NCBI RefSeq assembly: GCF_900141745.1
Contig: NZ_FSRM01000002.1
Span: 2,294,001 to 2,358,000 of the forward strand
Origin: Paraburkholderia phenazinium
GTDB lineage: Bacteria > Pseudomonadota > Gammaproteobacteria > Burkholderiales > Burkholderiaceae
DNA length: 64,000 bases
Direction: 5' to 3'
Position numbers and translations under genes: made by a program
Shown here: positions 8,824-17,702 of the stretch, piece after piece
Layout: each line of letters begins with the position of its first letter
Numbering within the stretch: the first letter of the stretch is position 1
Notes under the pieces: model-generated
Databases searched by the model: none
Told to the model about the DNA's origin: nothing
What the model saw: the letters and a program-made list of their open reading frames with translations, nothing else

Positions 8824-9480
8824 TCAGCTATACGTGCCTTCTGCAAGCCGGTCGAGCACAAAACGGCGCAGGTTCTGCAGATGCGTGCGCACGGCGGTAC
8901 GCGCCGCTTCCGCGTCGTCCGCCAGATACGCTTCAAGAATCGCCAGATGCTCGGCGCGATCTTCCTCGATACGGTTAAACGGCGTGACCAGTTCGAACAG
9001 CCGGCTGTTCGTGCGCACCAGGTCGATCATATGGGCGAGCACATCGTTGCCGCTTGCGCGCGCCATCATCGTATGCACCTGATCGTCGAGCTGCCAGTGG
9101 GCCTGTTCCTGCTGGCCGCTGCTGAGCGCCTTGATCTTCTTCACTAGCTGATGCACCAGCTTCTTGTCGATCTTGCCGATTGCGAGCCCGATGGCTTCCG
9201 CTTCGAGCAGTTCGCGCACTTTCATGGCCTGAAAGTATTCCTGCGCGCTGACGAAGCGCACCGAATAGGAGCGCGCGCCGGCGCGCGCCAACAGGCCTTC
9301 GCCTTCGAGCCGCAGCAGAGCCTCGCGCATCGGGGTGCGGGAGATGTTGAGTTCTTCGGCGAGCCGACCTTCGACGACCGGACCACCGCTGCGCAACGCC
9401 TTGTCGAGGATCATGCGGCGCAGCGTCTGATAGGCCAGTTCGCCGAGCTTCTCGGGACTGGAGGTGGAATTAGTATTCAC
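8824..9480 (-). CDS. GntR family regulator, FadR/FCD subfamily
   Basis: 218 residues, probably starting at GTG 9480. The N-terminal winged helix has LAEELNISRTPMREALLRLEGEGLL (about residues 40-65). It is followed by an all-helical FCD effector domain with metal-binding-type acidic and histidine residues (DDQVHTMMARASGND, HLAILEAYLADD). FCD regulators usually repress catabolic operons until a small carboxylate is bound. The gene converges on the ABC operon and has TATACG repeats in its own promoter, like those before the amine dehydrogenase operon. It is the likely local regulator of 345-8753. Confidence 0.88.
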   Translation of the reverse strand: MNTNSTSSPEKLGELAYQTLRRMILDKALRSGGPVVEGRLAEELNISRTPMREALLRLEGEGLLARAGARSYSVRFVSAQEYFQAMKVRELLEAEAIGLAIGKIDKKLVHQLVKKIKALSSGQQEQAHWQLDDQVHTMMARASGNDVLAHMIDLVRTNSRLFELVTPFNRIEEDRAEHLAILEAYLADDAEAARTAVRTHLQNLRRFVLDRLAEGTYS

Positions 9481-9506
9481 GCGCTCTCACTGAAGTTATA
9501 TGTTAA

Positions 9507-9533
9507 GTATACGAAGTGTATGCGGATATACGC
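9507..9533. promoter_or_regulatory. putative autoregulatory GntR operator upstream of gntR
   Basis: Three TATACG-like units occur in 27 bases: GTATACG (9507-9513), GTGTATGCG (9516-9524) and ATATACGC (9526-9533). They sit 27-53 bases upstream of the gntR start. They resemble the ACGTATACG pair at 5662-5681 and suggest one recognition motif. The rest of the 9481-9700 gap is AT-richer and must also hold the divergent promoter of the MFS operon. Confidence 0.45.
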
Positions 9534-9700
9534 AAGTCTACCCGCCGGGCGAAATGCATGGAGATTTTCTGTCCGTTCAATTTTTTCTTTCTTCCTGCTG
9601 TCGACAGACTTTCGCTGAAAGACTTTGTTTCAAGGCAAAATAGCCGCTGAGGCCGGCATGCTAGCGCCTGCCCTGCAAATCACAGCAAGGAATCGAACCG

Positions 9701-11017
9701 ATGGAATCACGATCGAGCAGTAGACGCGGTGTGGTCGCTGCGGTGTTGGGCAACGCGATGGAGTGGTACGACTTCACCGTGTTCGCGGTGATGACGCCGG
9801 TAATCAGCAAGCTGTTTTTCCCGGTTAATTCAGCCATACCGGGAAGCGAGCTCAATGCCATCCTGCTCACAACGGCGCTGTTCGGTGCGGGATTTTTCAT
9901 GCGGCCGGTTGGCGGCATCGTGCTTGGGCTTTATGGCGACCGCCGCGGCCGCAAGGCGGCCATGACGCTCGGCATGTTTATCATGGCCGTCTCCGTCCTG
10001 ATGATCACCTTGGCGCCGACGTATGCCAGCGCAGGTGTCGTCGCACCGCTGATTGTGCTGATTGCACGCCTTTTGCAGGGATTTTCGGTGGGCGGTGAGT
10101 TCGGCACCTCGACCGCGTTTCTGATCGAGCTCGCGCCGCCAGGCCGGGCCGGCTTCTTCGGTTCATGGCAGATCACCGGGCAATTGATGGCACAGGTTCT
10201 GGGTGCCGCACTCGGCATGCTGATCACGCAGCTTTTTACACCGGAACAACAGGCGGCCGGAGCCTGGCGCATTCCCTTCGCAGTCGGCCTCGTGATCGTG
10301 CCGATTGCGCTGTACATGCGCCGCAGTGTGATGGAGTCAAGTGTTTTCACCCAGGTATTGAGCCGCGCCAAAACGCGCTCGACGGCCATGAGCGCTGGTC
10401 TGAAACAGCACGGCGCGAGGTACCTGATCGGCATGGGCATGGTCGTCGCCAGTGCGGTGTCGTTTTATGTCACGTTCGGTTATACGGTGACCTACGCGAA
10501 GCAGGTTCTGCACTTGCCGCTTGCACAAAGTTTCATGGTGCAGATGATTGCGGCCATCGTCATGCTGATTGTGGTGCCTATTGCTGGCGCAGCGTCCGAC
10601 CGCTTCGACAGGAAACGGCTTCTGCTGGCGTCGTTAGGGGCCTATCTCGTGACCTTGTATCCGCTGTACGCATGGGTGACGGCCGCTCCCTCAATCGAGC
10701 GCCTGCTGCTGACTCAGGTGATTGCGGGCGTGTTTAGTGCCACCTTTCTCGGCGTCTATTGCACGACCCTTGCAGAACTGTACCCGGTGCGAACGAGAGC
10801 CACGTCTCTTGCGATTGTCAACAACGTGGCAGTGCTGATTTTCGGAGGCTTTGCGCAGTTTTTCGTGACCGGCCTGATCAAGCTGACTGGCTCGCCGTTA
10901 GCGCCGGTGTTCTACGTGATGATTGGACTGACGCTGGGGCTGATATCGGTAATTTTTATGAAACGCCCATCGCGGGACGAGTCCGCGACGGCTCAGCTTG
11001 GGACGCTTGAGTCGTGA
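9701..11017 (+). CDS. MFS transporter, metabolite:H+ symporter (MHS) type
   Basis: 438 residues with twelve predicted membrane spans. The N-terminal MEWYDFTVFAVM and the loop-2/3 motif GLYGDRRGRKAAM are typical of MHS members such as proline/betaine, citrate and shikimate carriers. The second half repeats the gate as ASDRFDRKRLLLAS. AAGGA precedes the ATG. It leads an apparent operon with the CMD-domain protein and the flavin monooxygenase-like gene (49-base gap, then an eight-base overlap). It would import their organic acid or zwitterionic substrate, which is unknown. Confidence 0.88.
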   Translation: MESRSSSRRGVVAAVLGNAMEWYDFTVFAVMTPVISKLFFPVNSAIPGSELNAILLTTALFGAGFFMRPVGGIVLGLYGDRRGRKAAMTLGMFIMAVSVLMITLAPTYASAGVVAPLIVLIARLLQGFSVGGEFGTSTAFLIELAPPGRAGFFGSWQITGQLMAQVLGAALGMLITQLFTPEQQAAGAWRIPFAVGLVIVPIALYMRRSVMESSVFTQVLSRAKTRSTAMSAGLKQHGARYLIGMGMVVASAVSFYVTFGYTVTYAKQVLHLPLAQSFMVQMIAAIVMLIVVPIAGAASDRFDRKRLLLASLGAYLVTLYPLYAWVTAAPSIERLLLTQVIAGVFSATFLGVYCTTLAELYPVRTRATSLAIVNNVAVLIFGGFAQFFVTGLIKLTGSPLAPVFYVMIGLTLGLISVIFMKRPSRDESATAQLGTLES

Positions 11018-11065
11018 AGGCCAGCGTAAAAGTCAGATCAGAACCAAGCTTAAAAGGAGTGTAGT

Positions 11066-12190
11066 GTGAGTAACCATCATCCAGACGGCGATGTCGTCGA
11101 CCAGATCGCTGATCCGGCAAATCCGCAGATCGCGCGGGACATCCGGCAACATCGGCCGAAGATCGTCGACTTTATCCAGGCTACGTTTGATGCCCTGTTT
11201 GTCGACGAACCCGGCAACTTCGATTTGCGTCTGCGCTTCTTATGTGCCGCCAAGGTCGCAGCGTTGACCGAGGAAGCAGGGCTGGCGCGTTTTTATCTTG
11301 ACGCGCTTGAGTGTATTGAGCCGCTCGATACGGACGCCAAAGAAGATGCGTTGGAAAAAGCGGTGTTTGAACACACCACGCGCGTAACGTCGGCACCGGC
11401 ATCGTGTGATCAAGCTGCGCTCGACGCCTTGAACGCAGTGGGTATGACGGAGTACGAAATCGTCACGCTTTCGCAACTGATCGGCTATGTATCGTTTCAG
11501 GCACGTCTGATTCTCACGGTGCGTGCGCTTGCCGGCGTCGAACGTGCGGCGGCAACCGCGAAGAGTGGCTCTAGGAATTTCGTTCGTCATAGCGGCTTTA
11601 CCGCCGAGCCGATCGAATGGGCATCGTGGCTCACGCCGGTGGATCTCGCCACGGCCACGCCCGATCAACTGGCGGTCCTCGACGAAAGCGGCCCGACGGC
11701 CCGCACTTCACCTTACTACCTGACGCTCGTTCACAATCCCGCGGTACTGCGGCAACGTAGCGGCACGTATAACGCCATCATGTATGCGCCGGGCGGACTG
11801 TCGCGCGCCGACCGGGAACTGGGGGCACTAGTTGTTTCCACCTTAAACGGCTGCCCGTATTGCGCATCCGTGCATGCACAAAGACTGAATCAGTTGACGA
11901 AGGAGTCGGATCTCGTCACACGCGTGTTTGCCGATCCCGTTAGCGGCGGCGCAAACGAGCGGGAGCGCGAACTGATGCGCTACGCACGCCGGCTGACGCT
12001 CGAGTCCGGTGAGTTTGGTGTACACGACGTGACGCGGCTTCGCTCGCTAGGCATGAGCGACGGCGAGATCCTCGACTATTCGCACGCTGTGGCTATTTTT
12101 GCGTGGGCAAACCGTCTGATGCAAACGCTTGGCGCACCCATTCTTCCCAACCGGCGGGACGGCAGCGAAGCAGGGGCGGGTCATGCGTGA
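11066..12190 (+). CDS. two-module CMD / alkylhydroperoxidase-domain protein
   Basis: 374 residues from a GTG start with AAAAGGAG upstream. The C-terminal half (about 180-365) holds the AhpD-type motif C263-x-x-C266 with H270 (NGCPYCASVHAQRL). The N-terminal half is a second CMD-like helical module without the CxxC. The layout resembles the paired CMD-domain and peroxidase-related families found as separate neighbours in other bacteria, here joined. CMD proteins use the cysteine pair for thiol peroxidase or decarboxylase chemistry. Placement before a flavin-dependent monooxygenase suggests detoxifying peroxide or acting on its product. Confidence 0.75.
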   Translation: MSNHHPDGDVVDQIADPANPQIARDIRQHRPKIVDFIQATFDALFVDEPGNFDLRLRFLCAAKVAALTEEAGLARFYLDALECIEPLDTDAKEDALEKAVFEHTTRVTSAPASCDQAALDALNAVGMTEYEIVTLSQLIGYVSFQARLILTVRALAGVERAAATAKSGSRNFVRHSGFTAEPIEWASWLTPVDLATATPDQLAVLDESGPTARTSPYYLTLVHNPAVLRQRSGTYNAIMYAPGGLSRADRELGALVVSTLNGCPYCASVHAQRLNQLTKESDLVTRVFADPVSGGANERERELMRYARRLTLESGEFGVHDVTRLRSLGMSDGEILDYSHAVAIFAWANRLMQTLGAPILPNRRDGSEAGAGHA

Positions 12191-13676
12191 ATCCGCCTTG
12201 ACCCGCCTTGCCTCGCTCGATGACCTGGAGGCGCGGCTAGCACAAGATCTGCAGTGGCTGTGCCTGCCGCCAGCAGGCTGGTCGCCGCGCAGAACGATTG
12301 ACGGTGCTGCCGTGACCGATGTCCTGATCGTCGGCGGCGGCATGTGTGGCCTTGCTGCGGCGGGAGCACTGAAGCTGCTTGGCGTCGACAACATGCGCAT
12401 CGTCGACAAGGCGCCGTTGGGCACGGAAGGACCGTGGATTACTTTCGCACGCATGGAAACGCTGCGTTCGCCTAAAGATCTGACTGGCCCCTGTCTCGGC
12501 GTGCCGGCGCTGACGTTTCGAGCGTGGTACGAAGCGCAGTTCGGCACAGATGCCTGGCAGTCGCTCGACAAGATTCCGCGTGTGCAGTGGATGGATTATC
12601 TGGTCTGGTACAGACGCGTACTGGGCCTTGAAATCGAAAGCGAGACGACGGTACTGGCAATTCGTCCTGCAACGCCCGCGAATAGCGTACTCGAAGTGAC
12701 ATTGGCGACGCCCACTGGAGAAGAACGGGTGCTGGCGCGCCATGTCGTGCTTGCCACGGGGCGCGACGGCGGCGGGCAGCCACAGGTCCCGGCGATGGCG
12801 AAAAAATTGAGCAGGCAGCGTTGGGCACACTCCGCTGACGAAATCGACTTCGCCGCCTTGCGCGACAAGCGCGTGGCCGTGGTAGGCGCGGGCGCTTCCG
12901 CAATGGACAATGCAGCGACCGCATTGGAGGCGGGCGCCGCGCGCCTGGACATGTTTATCCGGCGCAAGGACCTGCCGCGGATCAACAAGCTGACCGGTGT
13001 CTCCAGCCCGGGTCTCGCGCACGGCTTCGCGTCGCTACCCGACGCCTGGAAATGGCGCTTCAATAGCTATGCGATGGCGACCCAGACCCCGCCTCCGCGC
13101 AGCAGCACGCTGCGGGTCTCACGCCATGAGCAGGCATATTTCCACCTGGGCAGCCCGGTTGAAGATGTGGTCGAAGAGGGCAACGAGTTGGTGGTGCAGA
13201 CACCGCATGGCCGCTATACGCTCGACTTCATCATCTTCGCCACGGGCTTCACGACAGACCTGCAGGTGCGCCCAGAGCTTGCGACGGTGGCCGGCAACAT
13301 CCGGCTCTGGAAGGATGCGTTCGACGCCTCGCAGGAAGGACCGAACTACGAACTCGCCAATTCGCCTTATCTCGGTGCTGCGTTCGAGTGTCAGGAAAAG
13401 GTCGCGGGAAGCTGTCCGTCAGTGGGCCGCATTCACCTCTTCAACTACTCCGCGCTCGCCAGTCAGGGCAAGCTGTCGGGCGATATTCCGGCGGTGAGCA
13501 TCGGAGCCGAGCGGCTCGCACAAGGCATCGTCTCACGCATGTTCTGTGACGATTGCGACGAGCATTACGCGGCGTTGCAGGCTTATGCCAAGCCGGAGCT
13601 GTTCGGCGACGAATGGACCGACGCGGATGAAGAACAGCGTTCGTTGGACGTCGCGCCTCAAGCAAAGGCGTCCTAA
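12183..13676 (+). CDS. flavin-containing monooxygenase-like FAD/NAD(P)-binding protein
   Basis: 497 residues from the ATG at 12183, preceded by GGGGCGGG and overlapping the CMD gene by eight bases. The first Rossmann motif is VLIVGGGMCGLAAAG (about 48-62) and the second NAD(P)-binding site is VAVVGAGASAMDNAATA. The ATGF-type motif FATGF comes later. These are class B monooxygenase features, but the precise FMO fingerprint is not clear, so it may be a reductase-type relative. It converges on the DUF1445 gene with a four-base overlap of stops. Confidence 0.8.
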   Translation: MRESALTRLASLDDLEARLAQDLQWLCLPPAGWSPRRTIDGAAVTDVLIVGGGMCGLAAAGALKLLGVDNMRIVDKAPLGTEGPWITFARMETLRSPKDLTGPCLGVPALTFRAWYEAQFGTDAWQSLDKIPRVQWMDYLVWYRRVLGLEIESETTVLAIRPATPANSVLEVTLATPTGEERVLARHVVLATGRDGGGQPQVPAMAKKLSRQRWAHSADEIDFAALRDKRVAVVGAGASAMDNAATALEAGAARLDMFIRRKDLPRINKLTGVSSPGLAHGFASLPDAWKWRFNSYAMATQTPPPRSSTLRVSRHEQAYFHLGSPVEDVVEEGNELVVQTPHGRYTLDFIIFATGFTTDLQVRPELATVAGNIRLWKDAFDASQEGPNYELANSPYLGAAFECQEKVAGSCPSVGRIHLFNYSALASQGKLSGDIPAVSIGAERLAQGIVSRMFCDDCDEHYAALQAYAKPELFGDEWTDADEEQRSLDVAPQAKAS

Positions 13677-14497
13677 AGAAGAACCAGGTCTTCCACGCGC
13701 ACATCGCAGACTAGCATGTAGCCCGGCGCGTGCGTAATGCAAATGGGGGGCCGCGCCTCGATGGTCGCGGCCTGCGGCGTCACACCACAGCCCCAGAACA
13801 CGGGCTGCTCGCCGTCGAGGATCTCGGTGGGTTCTCCCTCGTCCGGAACGGCCACGTCGCGGATTCCTATCGCCGCGGGGTCGCCCATGTGGACGGGGGC
13901 ACCATGCGCGCCGGGCAGCCCGCCGCATACCTCATATGCAATCGCTGCTTCCTGCGGCGTGTAGGGTCGCATCGACACGATCATCGGGCCGTGAAACCGT
14001 CCAACCGGTTGCGTCTGGATAGAGGTGCGATACATCGGGACGACCTTGCCCTCGTCGACATGGCGTACGCGCAAACCGGCCACTTCCAGCGCATGCTCGA
14101 ATGACAGCGAGCAGCCAAGCACAAAGCCGACGAAATCGTCCTGCCAGAGGGTGGAGATGTCATCGAGCTCTTCTGCGAGGACGCCATCGCGCCATACCCG
14201 GTAGCGCGGCAAGTCGGTGCGCAGGTCGACGTCGTCACCGAGCATGGGGACGAGGCTTGTGCCGGCCCGTGTCATGCCGATCAGCGGGCAAGGCGTGGGA
14301 TTGGCCCGGCAGTAGCCCGCGAAGTCATCCGCCCACGATTGCGGCAGGATGACCAGATTGCCTTGCGCGTAGCCCGGCGCCATGCCGCTCGTGTTGCCAT
14401 TGAAACCCGCGCGGATTCCAGCGCGTGCGCCTTGCGGAGTCAGCGCCCATGCAGGCGTCGGCGAGATTTCAGGTGAATTGCGCTTGAGACGTTCCAT
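13673..14497 (-). CDS. DUF1445 / YcsI family protein (putative hydro-lyase, D-glutamate cyclase-like)
   Basis: 274 residues from the ATG at 14497, with GGGAG eight bases upstream; a GTG nine bases earlier lacks this. Family-typical segments are visible: GFNGNTSGMAPGYAQGNLVILP near the start, DDFVGFVLGCSLSFEHAL and GRFHGPMIVSMRP in the middle, and VFWGCGVTPQ near the end. In Bacillus the homologue YcsI lies with the kip genes, and a mammalian relative makes 5-oxo-D-proline from D-glutamate. Here it shares a minus-strand cluster with PxpB and PxpC, which supports 5-oxoproline/glutamate chemistry. The reaction itself is inference. Confidence 0.82.
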   Translation of the reverse strand: MERLKRNSPEISPTPAWALTPQGARAGIRAGFNGNTSGMAPGYAQGNLVILPQSWADDFAGYCRANPTPCPLIGMTRAGTSLVPMLGDDVDLRTDLPRYRVWRDGVLAEELDDISTLWQDDFVGFVLGCSLSFEHALEVAGLRVRHVDEGKVVPMYRTSIQTQPVGRFHGPMIVSMRPYTPQEAAIAYEVCGGLPGAHGAPVHMGDPAAIGIRDVAVPDEGEPTEILDGEQPVFWGCGVTPQAATIEARPPICITHAPGYMLVCDVRVEDLVLL

Positions 14498-14522
14498 GAA
14501 GCTCACTCCCGATCCGATCGCG

Positions 14523-15851
14523 CTACTGCAACGACTCCGACGCAGTTTCGCGTGTCCTGGTGAGCGTCAAAAGACCGATCAACGCGGCCGCGACCAGCAG
14601 GAACGCCGGGCTCAGCAGGTTGCCGGTCGAGCCGATCAGCGCGGTGGCGAGATAGGGCGTCACGCCGCCGCCGAGCATCGCGCCGAAGTTAAAGCTGAAC
14701 GCGGTGCCGGTATAACGGACGCGGGTTGGAAACTGCTCCGCGTAGGTCGGGTAGCCCACCGATTGCACGATCGGCATCGGCAGCGCCACGATAAACATCG
14801 CGAGGAACGCGAGGCCGATGTTCTGGTGATTCATCAGCATCATCATCGGAAAGACCAGCACGATATACGCAGCGAAGCCGATGGCCAGCACTTTGCGGCG
14901 TCCAATGCGGTCGGACAGGCCGCCCCATACGGGCATCAGCACGGCCATCGAGAGGCTGACCAAGGACATGAGCCAATACACGCTGGTCTTGTCGTACTTC
15001 AGGTAGGTGATCATGTAGATGTTCATGAACACAAAGCCCACCCAGTACCCGGCATTCTGTCCAAACGAAATCAGGAAGACCTTGAGCATCGCCGCACGGT
15101 GGTGCGTGAAGACTTCTTTCAGTGGGGCTTTGACCGGCTTGCTCTGTTCGAGGGTCTTCCTGAACACGGCCGATTCTTCGATACGTTTGCGCACGTAAGC
15201 CGAAACCAGCACGAGCGGGAGCGCCATCAGAAACGGAATGCGCCAGCCCCAGTCGTGCAGTTGCGCGCTGCTCATGAAGCCGCTCGTCAAGCCGCAGACG
15301 GCTGCGGCGAGTGCGCCGCCAATTGCCACACCCACCGGCGTCGCCGCACCATAGAAACCGCGCCGGCCGCGCGGCGCGCACTCCGCCACGTACGCTGCGG
15401 AACCGGTCACCTCAGCGCCGGCGAAAAAGCCTTGCGCGAGACGGACCATCAGGAGTGCGATGGGAGCCAGTCCTCCCACGAGAGACGCAGTGGGCAGCAC
15501 ACCCACTGCTCCGGTGGCGACGCCCATGCCGATCACCGTCACGATCAGGACACTACGGCGTCCTACCTTGTCGCCGAGGCGTCCAAGTACGATACCGCCG
15601 ACCGGGCGCATCAGAAAGGCCGTGCCGAAGATCGCCAGCACCGAAAGCAGGGCAGCCGTGCCGTTGCCTGCTGGAAAGAACAGCGGGCCGATGATGGATG
15701 CCATGTATCCATAAACACCGAACTCGTAATACTCGATTGACGTTCCGGCGGCCGCGGCAAGCGCTGCCTTGCGAGCGGCACTCCTCGTCGCCGATGCGGA
15801 AGGCGTCGCGTCTGTTTCGAAGTGTGCAGTTGAGGCGTTCGGCATGATCAT
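14523..15851 (-). CDS. MFS transporter, MHS type
   Basis: 442 residues, about twelve spans. The N-terminus has GTSIEYYEFGVYGYMASI, and the cytoplasmic gate motif is GRLGDKVGRRSVL with its second-half copy GGLSDRIGRRKVL. It is embedded between the DUF1445 gene (25 bases downstream) and pxpC (21 bases upstream) on one strand, so it is probably the carrier for the same substrate, perhaps 5-oxoproline or a dicarboxylic amino acid. ATGs at 15851 and 15845 are both possible starts. Confidence 0.87.
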   Translation of the reverse strand: MIMPNASTAHFETDATPSASATRSAARKAALAAAAGTSIEYYEFGVYGYMASIIGPLFFPAGNGTAALLSVLAIFGTAFLMRPVGGIVLGRLGDKVGRRSVLIVTVIGMGVATGAVGVLPTASLVGGLAPIALLMVRLAQGFFAGAEVTGSAAYVAECAPRGRRGFYGAATPVGVAIGGALAAAVCGLTSGFMSSAQLHDWGWRIPFLMALPLVLVSAYVRKRIEESAVFRKTLEQSKPVKAPLKEVFTHHRAAMLKVFLISFGQNAGYWVGFVFMNIYMITYLKYDKTSVYWLMSLVSLSMAVLMPVWGGLSDRIGRRKVLAIGFAAYIVLVFPMMMLMNHQNIGLAFLAMFIVALPMPIVQSVGYPTYAEQFPTRVRYTGTAFSFNFGAMLGGGVTPYLATALIGSTGNLLSPAFLLVAAALIGLLTLTRTRETASESLQ

Positions 15852-15872
15852 CGGTTCCAGAGTGGGGGGTAG

Positions 15873-16847
15873 TCAGCTTGACGCCACACAAAGCTGCTCT
15901 AGTGCTGCGAAGCTTCTTTGCTGGGACAACATCAGTCGTTGGGCGGTACCCAGGTCGACGAGCGTAAGGCGAATGGTCTCGCCGGGCATCTTTTGTGCGA
16001 GCCGTGGCAGATCGACTGCACAAACATGGCCGATCTTCGGATAGCCGCCGGTCGTCTGGCGGTCTGCCATCAGAATGATTGGTTGGCCGTCGGCGGGAAC
16101 CTGGATCGAACCAAAATCGACCGCTTCCGATATCACTTCGCGCGGCGCCGTCAGCTCGAGCTTCTCGCCTTCGAGTCGATAACCCATCCGGTCCGACTGC
16201 GGCGAGATCCGATACGGCGCAGCCTCGAGCGCTTGCTGGGCGTGCGATGAAAAGCAGGACCACTCACGACCGCGAATCACCCGTATGGGCGAATCGGACG
16301 GCAATGCAACCTGATCGTCGAACGCCTGGCTCAGGCTTCGTGCCGCTTGCGACAGCTTTGCCAGCCTGCTGGACGGTGCCAGTTGACTCAAAGAAAGCAC
16401 ATCGCCTTTTTTCAATGGACGCCCTGCGTGGCCGCCATAAGCGCCGCGCGTGTAGGTGCTGGCGCTACCCATCACCGGATCGAAGACGAATCCACCGCGC
16501 ACCGCAAGGTATGCACGCGTCCCAAAGCTGCGCTTGCCGAACGAAAGGTCGCTTCCTTTCGCAACCGCAACCATATGATTGACAGGAAGAGGCTCGCCAT
16601 TCAACAGAGCGCCGAGGTCCGCGCCGCTGAGCGCGATCACCGCGTCTTCGTGAAACCGGAGCGTCGGGCCCATCAACGTAATCTCGAGCGTCGCGGTAGA
16701 CGGCAGATTACCGACCAGTGCATTGGCGAGACGATGCGCGCGCTCGTCCATCACGCCGTTGACGGGGATGCCGAGGTGCCGATAAGCAGTCCGACCGAGA
16801 TCCTGAAAGGTGCTCAACGCACCGGGCTTGATGACTTCGATACTCAT
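15873..16847 (-). CDS. pxpC: 5-oxoprolinase subunit PxpC / KipA-type biotin-dependent carboxyltransferase family
   Basis: 324 residues from the ATG at 16847, overlapping pxpB by four bases (ATGA). Family signatures are present: GALSTFQDLGRTAYRHLGIPVNG (start), YLAVRGGF, the segment RGREWSCF and the C-terminal ADRQTTGGYPKIGHV. PxpC with PxpB and PxpA cleaves 5-oxoproline to glutamate with ATP. No pxpA (LamB/YcsF) is found in the window, so the pair would need a distant PxpA or has another role. Length is normal. Confidence 0.9.
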   Translation of the reverse strand: MSIEVIKPGALSTFQDLGRTAYRHLGIPVNGVMDERAHRLANALVGNLPSTATLEITLMGPTLRFHEDAVIALSGADLGALLNGEPLPVNHMVAVAKGSDLSFGKRSFGTRAYLAVRGGFVFDPVMGSASTYTRGAYGGHAGRPLKKGDVLSLSQLAPSSRLAKLSQAARSLSQAFDDQVALPSDSPIRVIRGREWSCFSSHAQQALEAAPYRISPQSDRMGYRLEGEKLELTAPREVISEAVDFGSIQVPADGQPIILMADRQTTGGYPKIGHVCAVDLPRLAQKMPGETIRLTLVDLGTAQRLMLSQQRSFAALEQLCVASS

Positions 16848-17617
16848 CGCGCCGCTCCTGCGTTGTGACTGATGGTTTCGAACTGCTCTGGCGTGATCGG
16901 CACGAAGCGAACCTGGTCTCCCGCATTGACAAGGCAAGGCGCTTCTCGCGCCGGGTCGAACAGTGCAAGCGGGGTCCGTCCGATCAGATTCCAGCCGCCG
17001 GGCAACGTCAGCGGATAGATCACGGATTGCCGGTTGGCGAGACCGATCGAACCTGGGGCGACAGCGGTGCGGGGCGTTGCGCGCCGCGCGGGACTCAGTC
17101 TGGTGTCGAGCATGCCGAGGTAGGGATGCCCCGGCGCGAAGCCGAGCATCATCACGTCCACGAGCGCTCCGCTGTGCAGTTCGATGACCTCGTGCTCGGA
17201 AAGGCCACAGGCGTGAGCTACTTCGCCGAGATCCGGCCCATGTTCGCCGCCGTAGCAAACGGGTATCTCGACCACGCGTCGTGCTGCCTCTTGCGTGGCG
17301 TCGACTGTTTTCAACAGACTGTTCAGCGCTTCGAGGAGTGCGTCATAGGGTGCCAGACTGGTGTTGTCCAGCGGCACCCGATGCGGCGCGTAGTGAATGC
17401 CGACAGTCGTCATGGCCGGGACGATACCGGTCACGTACGGCAGATTTTCCGCCGCGATGCGCGCGGCGAAATCGCGCGCGCTGCGGTTTGCGGCGACGCG
17501 GTCCCCGGCATGCAGTTCGATGATCAGCAGACGCTCGCCGGAAGCGTGGAGCGTCCATGCGGCTGCATCGGACGCGCTGCGTTTTGCTTCATCATTGACG
17601 GGTATCGCGGCGCTCAC
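16844..17617 (-). CDS. pxpB: 5-oxoprolinase subunit PxpB / KipI family
   Basis: 257 residues. Family motifs are visible: ENLPYVTGIVPAMTTVGIHY (about 57-76), IPVCYGGEHGPDL, the MMLGFAPGHPYLGMLD loop and GSIGLANRQSVIYPLTLPGGW with the catalytic-type GGWNLIGRTP. Its N-terminus is about 20 residues longer than usual. It is first in the pxpB-pxpC-MFS-DUF1445 run, so the promoter should lie in the 85-base gap before the VOC gene. Confidence 0.9.
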   Translation of the reverse strand: MSAAIPVNDEAKRSASDAAAWTLHASGERLLIIELHAGDRVAANRSARDFAARIAAENLPYVTGIVPAMTTVGIHYAPHRVPLDNTSLAPYDALLEALNSLLKTVDATQEAARRVVEIPVCYGGEHGPDLGEVAHACGLSEHEVIELHSGALVDVMMLGFAPGHPYLGMLDTRLSPARRATPRTAVAPGSIGLANRQSVIYPLTLPGGWNLIGRTPLALFDPAREAPCLVNAGDQVRFVPITPEQFETISHNAGAAR

Positions 17618-17702
17618 GTTAATACTCCTCCAGCCGTTTGCGTTGCCGCAAACGGGTCTTGAGCCTGTAAAAGGGGAAGGGCTGCTGCCTGGTTATATTG
17701 GC

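Noticed and set aside
14382..15740. Long plus-strand frame opposite the MFS gene
   Set aside because: His/Arg/Gln-rich product without membrane or domain pattern; shadow of the MHS carrier.
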